NCBI GenBank assembly: GCA_040255445.1
Contig: JBDZUZ010000100.1
Span: forward strand, 1-14,147
Source of the DNA: JBDZUZ01 sp040255445
Lineage (GTDB): Bacteria > Planctomycetota > Phycisphaerae > Phycisphaerales > UBA1924
Length of the DNA stretch: 14,147 nt
Direction: 5' to 3'
The translations under genes were made by a program, and so were the position numbers. The notes beneath the pieces are model-generated. The model was given only the letters and a program-made list of their open reading frames with translations. It searched no databases and had not been told where the DNA came from. Positions 8,001 through 14,147 of the stretch are shown here, piece after piece. Numbering within the stretch: the stretch's first letter is position 1; each line of letters opens with the position of its first letter.

Positions 8001-8001
<1 letters not shown>
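6673..8001 (+). CDS. Patatin-like phospholipase, predicted lipoprotein
   Basis: This 442-residue serine acyl hydrolase should cleave lipid acyl esters using a Ser-Asp dyad. The N-terminus carries a hydrophobic stretch (21-37) and a lipobox-like L-P-A-C40, so it is probably a lipid-anchored envelope protein; proline at the -2 position is not ideal for the lipobox. The glycine-rich oxyanion loop is SGGGADGAFG (110-119). The nucleophile elbow is G140-I-S142-T-G144, and the catalytic Asp286 lies in HVDGG. The segment SASIPGAFPP after the nucleophile is typical of bacterial patatins. The start overlaps the receiver gene by ATGA with a GGGAG site 7 nt upstream, and the end shares one base with the FGE start, so three proteins are likely translated in a coupled manner. 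Its link to sulfatase function is unknown. Membrane remodelling or lipid release are possibilities only. Confidence 0.9.
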
Positions 8002-9160
<1,159 letters not shown>

Positions 9161-9164
<4 letters not shown>

Positions 9165-9301
9165 CCGCGGCGTCCGCCAGATTGCTGGAAGCCCCGAATC
9201 AACCGGACGGCACGGTGTGTGTCCGGACGGCGCCGACACGCCAGAAGAGCGTGGGGCGACAGTTGCAGATCCCAAGACCGGAAAGGCAGGTGTCACCATG
9301 A
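9161..9301 (+). CDS. Candidate small ORF, 46 residues, coupled at both ends
   Basis: The ATG lies in an ATGA overlap with the FGE stop and is preceded by GGAGGA (9149-9154) at 6-nt spacing. The reading frame ends in a second ATGA overlap with the start of the downstream lipoprotein. The predicted peptide (MTAASARLLEAPNQPDG...) has no membrane segment or recognised domain and one cysteine. Its purpose may be translational coupling of FGE to lipoprotein synthesis rather than a functional peptide. A 6-bp dyad (CCGGAC/GTCCGG, 9203-9226) lies within it. Support comes only from signals at its ends; it could be a chance ORF. Confidence 0.45.
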
Positions 9302-10020
9302 CCCGTTGGATGTCCCGTTCGATGCTCTCCGCCGTCCTGTGCGGCGCAACAATGCTCGTAGCCGCCGCGTGCTCATCGACCAAAGTCACCGAGCGCGAGC
9401 GGTATGTGAACGAGCCACTCGCCCGCCCGGCCACGATCTTCGTCTACGACTTCGCCGCGACACCCGCCGATGTGCCCGCGGATTCCTTGCTCACCCGCAA
9501 CTTCGCGATCGACAAAGAGCCCCAGACACCCGAGGATGTCGCCGCCGCCAAAGCGCTCGGCTCCCAGATCGCCAAGTCCCTGGCGGCTCAGATCAATGAG
9601 ATGGGCATGACAGCCGTGCACGTCACCGGCCCCATCACCCCGCAGGTCGATGACATGGTCATCCGCGGCTACCTCGTCTCCGTCGACGAGGGCAGCAAGG
9701 CCAAACGCGTCACCATCGGCTTCGGCTCGGGAGCCTCCGAACTGCAGACCGCCGTCGAGGGCCTGCAGATGACCGAGAACGGCCTCCGCCATCTCGGCTA
9801 TGGCAAGGTCCAGGCCGGCAGCAACAAGACGCCGGGCGCCGCGGCGGGCGCTGTCGCCTTCGCCGCGACCGCAAACCCCGTCGGCCTCATCGTCAGCAGC
9901 GGCACCAAGATCGCCGGCGAGCGATCCGGACGCGCCACCATCCAGGGACGCGCAGCGGCCACCGCAAAGGAAATCGCCAACCAGCTCGAAGCCCGCTTCA
10001 AGGAAGAGGGCTGGATCTGA
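9298..10020 (+). CDS. DUF4410-like envelope lipoprotein
   Basis: This 240-residue protein has a lipoprotein signal: basic start, hydrophobic stretch and A-A-A-C25, so Cys25 is the likely lipid attachment site. The mature part begins with a short linker, then IFVYDFAATP. The KALGSQIAKSLAAQINEMGM helix and the DDMVIRGYLVSVDEGSKAKR strand region are features of the DUF4410 family. A glycine/alanine-rich hydrophobic segment (about 178-200) follows, as often seen in that family, then a C-terminal helix rich in Lys/Glu. The biochemical role of DUF4410 is not known. The ATG at 9298 is chosen from the lipoprotein signal, a GGAAAGG/AGG ribosome site at 9280-9290, and the ATGA overlap with the small ORF. 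The family call is from memory of its pattern and is less certain than the lipoprotein call. Confidence 0.8.
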   Translation: MTRWMSRSMLSAVLCGATMLVAAACSSTKVTERERYVNEPLARPATIFVYDFAATPADVPADSLLTRNFAIDKEPQTPEDVAAAKALGSQIAKSLAAQINEMGMTAVHVTGPITPQVDDMVIRGYLVSVDEGSKAKRVTIGFGSGASELQTAVEGLQMTENGLRHLGYGKVQAGSNKTPGAAAGAVAFAATANPVGLIVSSGTKIAGERSGRATIQGRAAATAKEIANQLEARFKEEGWI

Positions 10021-10108
10021 ACCGCGCTGGCCAGACGACGCCTCGTCACCGCAACACCCGCGCCGATCTCCCGGCACGCAACCACACACACCAACGAAAG
10101 GACCACCC

Positions 10109-11047
10109 GTGCAGCTCTCGACCTGCTCCCGTCTCGCCCTCGCCGCAGCCCTCGGGCTCCCGCTGACCGCTCTCGCCGTCGATGGCGCTTCGGCCCCCGC
10201 CGCCCCAGCCGCGAACGAGTCCAACAGCAACAACCTCAACACCGCATCCGTCCGCCGCACTGTCGATGCATCCCTAGCCGAACCGCCCGAGTCCGATGCA
10301 TCGTCCGGCAAACTGACCGACGGTTCCTCGCCCAAATGGCGCGTCGACTTCAACACCTGGCTGTGGATGGTCGGCGTCGAGGGCACTGTCGGCGCCCGCG
10401 GCCGGACCGCCGATGTCAGCGCCGACTTCGGCGACATTCTCGACGCCTCCGACTCCGTCGTCGCTTTCTCCGGCCACCTCGAAGTCGGTTATGGCCGCGT
10501 CGCCGGCTTCATCGATGGGTTCTACGCCGACCTTGGCGCCGAGGACCAGACCGGGCCCGGCGGCATGGCCGATGTTGATGTCGCCTTCAAGCAGGGCATC
10601 GTCGACTTCGGGCTCATGTACCGCATCGGCGACTGGGAGCCCTCGGGCGATGCCGCCAACAACCGCCGCAACACCACGCTGGACCTCTACGGCGGTGTCC
10701 GCTTCAACTCGATCGAGCTCGAGGTCGACCCGGCGAACCTCGATGCCCGTTCCCGCAGCAAGGACTGGTTCGATCCGATCATCGGAGCCAAGCTCGTGCT
10801 TCCGATCTCCCGCCGCTGGCACTTCCAGGCCAACGGCGATGTCGGCGGCTTCGGCGTGGAGTCCGACCTCACCTGGTCGACGACCGCCGCCTTCGGTTAC
10901 AACTTCGAGATCTTCGGTCAGTCCGCGACCGTCCTGGCCGGGTACCGAGCCATCGGCTGGGATTACTCCGATGGCGCCGGGAACGACGAGTTCACGTTCG
11001 ACGTCACCCAGCACGGCCCGATCCTCGGCTTCTCGCTGCACTTCTAA
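10109..11047 (+). CDS. Predicted outer-membrane beta-barrel protein of unknown function
   Basis: This 312-residue protein has a short signal peptide (about 1-22, ending ALAVDGA). A low-complexity linker rich in Ala, Asn and Ser follows (about 22-70). After that come alternating amphipathic strands from WRVDFNTWLWMVGVEGTVG onward, including VGYGRVAGFIDGFYADLG, TLDLYGGVRFNSIELEV and TVLAGYRAIGWDY. The chain ends GFSLHF, with the terminal phenylalanine expected for BAM-recognised barrels. The start is a GTG with GAAAGGA (10096-10102) 6 nt upstream; no ATG in this frame fits the signal peptide. It follows the lipoprotein by 88 nt with no obvious promoter, so it is probably the last gene of the train, and a strong hairpin lies 15 nt past its stop. 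A role as a porin or solute channel for the pathway is a guess. Confidence 0.82.
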   Translation: MQLSTCSRLALAAALGLPLTALAVDGASAPAAPAANESNSNNLNTASVRRTVDASLAEPPESDASSGKLTDGSSPKWRVDFNTWLWMVGVEGTVGARGRTADVSADFGDILDASDSVVAFSGHLEVGYGRVAGFIDGFYADLGAEDQTGPGGMADVDVAFKQGIVDFGLMYRIGDWEPSGDAANNRRNTTLDLYGGVRFNSIELEVDPANLDARSRSKDWFDPIIGAKLVLPISRRWHFQANGDVGGFGVESDLTWSTTAAFGYNFEIFGQSATVLAGYRAIGWDYSDGAGNDEFTFDVTQHGPILGFSLHF

Positions 11048-11062
11048 CCCGCGGCCGTGCGA

Positions 11063-11098
11063 GGTCCGGGCGTCCCTGTCCCAATTGGCGCCCGGACC
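11063..11098 (+). terminator. Strong hairpin after the outer-membrane protein gene
   Basis: GGTCCGGGCG (11063-11072) and CGCCCGGACC (11089-11098) form a perfect 10-bp GC-rich stem around a 16-nt loop, 15 nt after the stop codon. There is no T-run on either side, so it would be an atypical intrinsic terminator or an mRNA-stabilising 3' end. It probably marks the end of the 2071-11047 gene train. Confidence 0.6.
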
Positions 11099-11213
11099 AT
11101 CGCTTTGGTTGATCGGGAACGACAGCCGCGATGGCGTCAATCCCGCTCGATCGCACCTCGCAGGAGGAAGGCCCTGCGACCACAGCGTCCGCGCTCTACA
11201 GCGCCACCGCCCT

Positions 11214-11239
11214 GGCGCCGCCTCACGCCACTCGGCGCC
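11214..11239 (-). terminator. Hairpin after the zinc-ribbon gene
   Basis: GGCGCCG (11214-11220) and CGGCGCC (11233-11239) form a perfect 7-bp stem with a 12-nt loop. It lies 16 nt past the stop of the minus-strand gene. No T-run follows. Placement mirrors the hairpin of the converging gene. Confidence 0.45.
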
Positions 11240-11255
11240 GCCCGCACGATCACAG

Positions 11256-12701
11256 TCAATCGACACGAAGCGACTCGCCGATCACCACATCGCGGCCGTA
11301 GAGCGGGGGCGGGGGGCCCTTGCGGAACTGCAGATTCGCGTGCGTCGGCATCGCCGGGTTGGGCCGGAGCATCAGGTCGAACGGTTTGTCGGCGTCCATG
11401 CCGACAACGGTGGCGCTGACCCATGCTCGTGCCGGCCCGCCGATCTCGGAAGGATCGCGCGCTGCCAGGAACACGTTACCGCTCAGCTCCCACTCCAGGC
11501 CGCCCTGACGGACCACCAGATAGTGGTCGAGGTTCACCGGCACGCTTCGTGCATCGGCGACGAGCGTGCCTGTGATCACCACATGTCTCTTCGACACCCG
11601 TGTGATCCGCAGGTATCGCCGCACCTCCGGCTCGACCGCGGGATCGTCGAGCACGACAAACCGCGGCTTCGCCGGCGCGAAGACAGACGTCGCGGCTTCG
11701 AACGATTGCACCCACTCGATACTCCCGCCCGGTGCATCGGGCGTGAGGAACTGTCCCGGGCTGAAGTTCGCGGACCAGCCGGGCGTTCCCGGATCTGGCT
11801 TGTCGATGCCCAGGTCGATGCGCATCTTCCACCGGGTTCGTACGGTGTAGGCGCCCGGGGGAAGGTCCTTCGCCACGACCAGGCCGCGCGTGAAGTGGCC
11901 GACTCTCAACAGGTTGTGCGCGTTGATGTCGAGCCCCTGGGTGCCGCTGGCGATCATGCCGAACTGCATCGGCGGCAGCGCTGTCGAGCCTCCATCGCGG
12001 CCGACGATCTCGCCCCCCTCGAGAACGAATTGCAAAGGCGCTCCGATCCTGGCATCGGGGTAGGTAGCCGCGCGATCGCGGACGTACCCGATGCTGATGC
12101 GTGCTTCGCCGCCCAACTCGGGAAACAGCGCCCAGACCTCGATCGCCACCGCCTGCTTCAGGTAGAGCAGACGGTCGTCCTCATCGACCCAGCCCGCCGT
12201 CCACGCGGCCTCGAACACATCACCCAGCGAATTACTCCACCGCAGCGTCCGGTCGCCCTGCCGCCGCAGCGCAGTCTTGATCGCGGGGCGCACGGCCCGC
12301 TCCGAGGCCGAGCCCGCCGCGATGCGCGCAACAAGCTCGTTCATCGCCGCGTCCAATTCGGGGCCCGCCGGCCGCCGCGCATCCATCTGCGCCAGCCACC
12401 ATGTCGGTTTGTACGTGTTCAGGTCGACCGTGGCGACCGCCAGCCACCCGGCGCCGACGCCCGCCAGGAGCACGAGTGCGCCGATGCTCGCGAGCACCGG
12501 CCGCCGCCGCCGCGTCCCGTGCACAACCGACCGCGGCCCGCCCAGCTCCGCGCCGCACTCTGGGCACACGCCACCAACCCCCGTCAGATCAAAGCGGCAC
12601 CCGCGGCAGCGCGGCTCATCCCCGACCCGGCGCCCGAGAACGCCGAACATCAGGCACAACGCCCCGACGAACAGCAGCAGCACCGCCAGCAGCGCGCCCA
12701 T
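11256..12701 (-). CDS. Membrane protein with N-terminal zinc ribbon, function unknown
   Basis: This 481-residue protein begins with a membrane helix (about 3-22). Next is a four-cysteine zinc ribbon, C32-x2-C35 and C46-x2-C49 in CRGCRFDLTG...CPECG. A basic RRRR stretch and a second helix (about 69-90) follow. The remaining nearly 390 residues form a large soluble part without a motif I recognise, containing some predicted strands and an Arg-rich helical region near 115-150. With two helices the ribbon would sit between them in the cytoplasm and the large domain on the other side, if the topology is regular. Zinc-ribbon proteins of this layout are, from general knowledge, common as uncharacterised genes in Phycisphaerae-like genomes. 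The gene is convergent with the operon and has its own hairpin. There is no Shine-Dalgarno; a TACCTT hexamer 8 nt before the ATG suggests a leaderless start. Confidence 0.85.
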   Translation of the reverse strand: MGALLAVLLLFVGALCLMFGVLGRRVGDEPRCRGCRFDLTGVGGVCPECGAELGGPRSVVHGTRRRRPVLASIGALVLLAGVGAGWLAVATVDLNTYKPTWWLAQMDARRPAGPELDAAMNELVARIAAGSASERAVRPAIKTALRRQGDRTLRWSNSLGDVFEAAWTAGWVDEDDRLLYLKQAVAIEVWALFPELGGEARISIGYVRDRAATYPDARIGAPLQFVLEGGEIVGRDGGSTALPPMQFGMIASGTQGLDINAHNLLRVGHFTRGLVVAKDLPPGAYTVRTRWKMRIDLGIDKPDPGTPGWSANFSPGQFLTPDAPGGSIEWVQSFEAATSVFAPAKPRFVVLDDPAVEPEVRRYLRITRVSKRHVVITGTLVADARSVPVNLDHYLVVRQGGLEWELSGNVFLAARDPSEIGGPARAWVSATVVGMDADKPFDLMLRPNPAMPTHANLQFRKGPPPPLYGRDVVIGESLRVD

Positions 12702-12709
12702 GGGGTGTC

Positions 12710-12715
12710 AAGGTA
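12710..12715 (-). promoter_or_regulatory. Possible -10 element of the zinc-ribbon gene (TACCTT)
   Basis: On the minus strand TACCTT stands 8 nt before the ATG at 12701, which has no ribosome binding site. The position matches the TANNNT-to-start spacing at the kinase and receiver genes within 1 nt. No good -35 was found. Confidence 0.35.
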
Positions 12716-12879
12716 CCACGCCGTTGCCCACCCTCGAACCAGCCCCCGCCCCACGCAGGACGAGGGTCTGGCCGTTATCGGAACCGAACCGGCACCGCCC
12801 GCCCCGCGAGGTTCCGATGCGGCGCCCGCGCCCGTGCAACTCGCACCGCCGAACCGCGGCCGGCTTTGACACCACCCGG

Positions 12880-12908
12880 TTGACAACCGCCTTCGATCGT
12901 CCCACACT
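12880..12908 (+). promoter_or_regulatory. Possible promoter of the choice-of-anchor A gene
   Basis: A perfect TTGACA (12880-12885) is followed after 17 nt by CACACT (12903-12908), a weak -10 with three matches to consensus. A second TTGACA lies 14 nt upstream at 12866-12871 without a partner -10. The predicted leader of about 70 nt contains two alternative short stems, GGGG/CCCC from 12912 and GCCCC/GGGGC at 12921-12935, which share the C-run. Confidence 0.35.
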
Positions 12909-12982
12909 CTCGGGGAAGAAGCCCCCATCAGGGGCCCGGTGTTCAACCGGCCACGCACATCGGAAGAGGGAGCCCGAACAAC

Positions 12983-13861
12983 ATGATCCGTACCGCCGCC
13001 GCCGTCCTCGGTCTGGTCGCTGTCTCTACCGCCTTCGCCGGCAGCACCGCCCTCGGACCCGCCGCCGACTACAACGTCTACGTCCTCGGTGCCCACACCG
13101 CCAGCAACTCCGATATCGAGGGCCGCGTCGCCGTCGGCGGCGCTGCCAGCTACACCAACTACGCCATCGGCCTCGCCATCGGCGGCGCCGGCACCAACGG
13201 CGTCTTCGGCACCTCGCTGAGCTTCACCAACGGCACCATCTACGGTGCCGCCGCCTACGGTACCTCCGCCACCATCGCAAACGCGAACGTCACCGGCGGC
13301 GCCTCGCAGCAGTCGCCCATCAACTTCACGACGACCGGCACGCAGCTGCAGTCCCTCTCCACCCAGTACGGCGCGCTCGCGACCAACGGCGCCGCCGCTC
13401 AGGTCTACAGCTCGCTCACTTTCACCGGCACCCAGACCGGCCTCAACGTCTTCCAGATCGCCTCCTCCGCCTTCAGCGGTATCAGCGAGATCAAGGTCAA
13501 CGCCCCCGCCGGCGCAACCGTCCTGATCAATGTCACCGGCAGCTCCGTCAACCTGCCCAACATCGGCCACCAGTTCACCGGCGTCACCCGCAACAGCGTC
13601 CTCTACAACATGGTGAACGCCACCGGCCTCACCATCCAGGGCAGCTTCAACGGCTCCGTGCTCGCCCCCCGCGCCGCCGTCCAGACCAACTACGGCGACT
13701 TCAACGGCCAGCTCGTCGCCGGCAGCCTCACCGGCCACCTCCAGTTCAACCAGTCGCCTTTCACCGGTCAGATCAACGTCATCCCGCTCCCGCCGGCCGC
13801 CGCGGCAGGGTTGGCGATGCTCGCCGGCCTCGCGGGCTTCCGCGCCATCCGCCGCCGCTGA
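12983..13861 (+). CDS. Choice-of-anchor A family surface protein with PEP-CTERM-like tail
   Basis: This 292-residue protein has a signal peptide cut after about residue 19 (TAFA-G). A choice-of-anchor A domain follows: ADYNVYVLGAHTASNSDIEGRVAVGGAASYTNYAIG, then a Gly/Asn/Thr/Ser-rich strand-forming body. The later FNGSVLAPRAAV and GQLVAGSLTG segments are also typical of this family. The last 27 residues (266-292) have the tripartite layout of PEP-CTERM sorting signals: short IPLPP motif, hydrophobic helix AAAAGLAMLAGLAGF and basic RAIRRR end. It should be processed by an exosortase encoded elsewhere and end up on the surface or in the matrix. The motif lacks the classical Pro-Glu-Pro, having Pro-Leu-Pro-Pro instead. 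The start is supported by GGAAGAGGGAG (12961-12971). Nothing ties it to the sulfatase operon except proximity. Confidence 0.88.
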   Translation: MIRTAAAVLGLVAVSTAFAGSTALGPAADYNVYVLGAHTASNSDIEGRVAVGGAASYTNYAIGLAIGGAGTNGVFGTSLSFTNGTIYGAAAYGTSATIANANVTGGASQQSPINFTTTGTQLQSLSTQYGALATNGAAAQVYSSLTFTGTQTGLNVFQIASSAFSGISEIKVNAPAGATVLINVTGSSVNLPNIGHQFTGVTRNSVLYNMVNATGLTIQGSFNGSVLAPRAAVQTNYGDFNGQLVAGSLTGHLQFNQSPFTGQINVIPLPPAAAAGLAMLAGLAGFRAIRRR

Positions 13862-13884
13862 ACGCCGGACCTGTGCCTCAACCA

Positions 13885-13902
13885 TCCCGCCCCAGAGCGG
13901 GA
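13885..13902 (+). terminator. Small hairpin after the choice-of-anchor A gene
   Basis: TCCCGC and GCGGGA form a perfect 6-bp stem around a 6-nt loop, 23 nt past the stop codon. No T-run follows, so termination activity is uncertain. Confidence 0.35.
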
Positions 13903-14028
13903 GTGCCGAACTGGCCACCCCCGCCCCCCGCGCCCTCCACGGGTTGCGTCGGCGACCACGCCCGTGAGCTGCACCCCGCGCTCAGCAGGCTGAAGCCCAG
14001 GCTCCGCACGCGGCGGTCGCGCCACTCC

Positions 14029-14050
14029 CACTGACAACACCCTGTCAGTG
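14029..14050. repeat. Inverted repeat upstream of the terminal gene start
   Basis: CACTGAC and GTCAGTG form a perfect 7-bp dyad around 8 nt. Its centre is about 72 bp before the ATG at 14112. It could be a protein-binding site or a small hairpin; it shares no sequence with the 18-bp operator. The rest of 13862-14111 shows no convincing gene. Confidence 0.4.
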
Positions 14051-14077
14051 CCCCCACCCAAAATCCAACCGCCCCCC

Positions 14078-14105
14078 TTGCACACCCCGCCCCACGCGGT
14101 ACGCT
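14078..14105 (+). promoter_or_regulatory. Possible promoter for the terminal partial gene
   Basis: TTGCAC (14078-14083) and TACGCT (14100-14105) are separated by 16 nt. The -10 ends 6 nt before an ATG with no ribosome binding site, like the leaderless arrangement at the kinase and receiver genes. Confidence 0.4.
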
Positions 14106-14111
14106 CCCCGC

Positions 14112-14147
14112 ATGGTCGCACCCAATCAAAACCAAACCATCGATCCC
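14112..14147 (+). CDS. Start of an unidentified gene, cut by the window end
   Basis: Twelve codons from ATG (MVAPNQNQTIDP) remain open to the window end. The only support is the well-placed TACGCT hexamer and the open frame. The product cannot be named. Confidence 0.4.
   Translation, partial: MVAPNQNQTIDP

Noticed and set aside
9377..9386. GACCAAAGTC, matching the centre of the 18-bp operator, inside the DUF4410-like lipoprotein gene
   Set aside because: Only about 11 of 18 positions match when extended, the dyad arms are lost, it lies inside coding sequence and has no -10 hexamer at 22 bp.
10413..12869. Very long plus-strand open frame crossing the outer-membrane protein and zinc-ribbon genes
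   Set aside because: Low-complexity, no recognisable domain, and it overlaps two supported genes and their hairpins; a product of high GC content.
12277..14034. Plus-strand open frame overlapping the choice-of-anchor A gene
   Set aside because: Arginine/histidine-rich repeats are a frame-shifted reading of the Gly/Ala/Thr-rich surface protein.
13878..14135. Minus-strand 85-117 residue frames after the choice-of-anchor A gene
   Set aside because: No ribosome site or promoter, unrecognised glycine/arginine-rich sequence, and overlap with the likely promoter of the terminal gene.

Overview
The window is high-GC DNA with compact, often overlapping genes. An exported sulfatase, a patatin lipoprotein, a zinc-ribbon membrane protein and a choice-of-anchor A protein with a PEP-CTERM-like tail together suggest a Planctomycetota bacterium, probably of the Phycisphaerae. 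This is an inference from gene content; no rRNA or other phylogenetic marker is present.

Layout. 1-428 has no convincing gene. 429-1874 (-) is an exported sulfatase with the CTPTR maturation motif. Divergent from it, 2071-11047 (+) is a tight gene train: a large sensor histidine kinase (signal peptide, beta-propeller, Y_Y_Y domain, one membrane helix, PAS, HisKA, HATPase), a FixJ/LuxR-type response regulator, a stand-alone receiver, a patatin-like lipoprotein, a formylglycine-generating enzyme (FGE) with both catalytic cysteines, a small 46-codon ORF, a DUF4410-like lipoprotein and an outer-membrane barrel-like protein. A 10-bp-stem hairpin follows. 11256-12701 (-) is a zinc-ribbon membrane protein of unknown function. 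12983-13861 (+) is the choice-of-anchor A protein. From 14112 a further gene seems to begin and run off the window.

Main observation. The 18-bp perfect palindrome ATTGGACTTTGGTCCAAT (1981-1998) lies between the sulfatase and kinase genes. A 17/18 copy (6231-6248) overlaps the stop codon of the FixJ-like regulator, just upstream of the receiver-patatin-FGE genes. Read toward the sulfatase (-) and toward the receiver (+), both copies have the same orientation, and both are followed after exactly 22 bp by the same -10-like hexamer, TACGTT. That geometry (operator centre about -44.5) fits a class II activator site. The proposed circuit, an inference, is: the propeller sensor detects an extracellular ligand, possibly a sulfated glycan fragment; it phosphorylates the FixJ-like regulator; the regulator switches on the sulfatase and, in parallel, the operon encoding the FGE needed to mature it plus surface lipoproteins and an outer-membrane protein.

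Second theme. Several genes without a Shine-Dalgarno sequence have a TANNNT hexamer 6-8 nt before the start codon (kinase, receiver, zinc-ribbon protein, terminal partial gene). Genes with a clear Shine-Dalgarno lack this. This suggests leaderless and leadered transcripts coexist in this organism.
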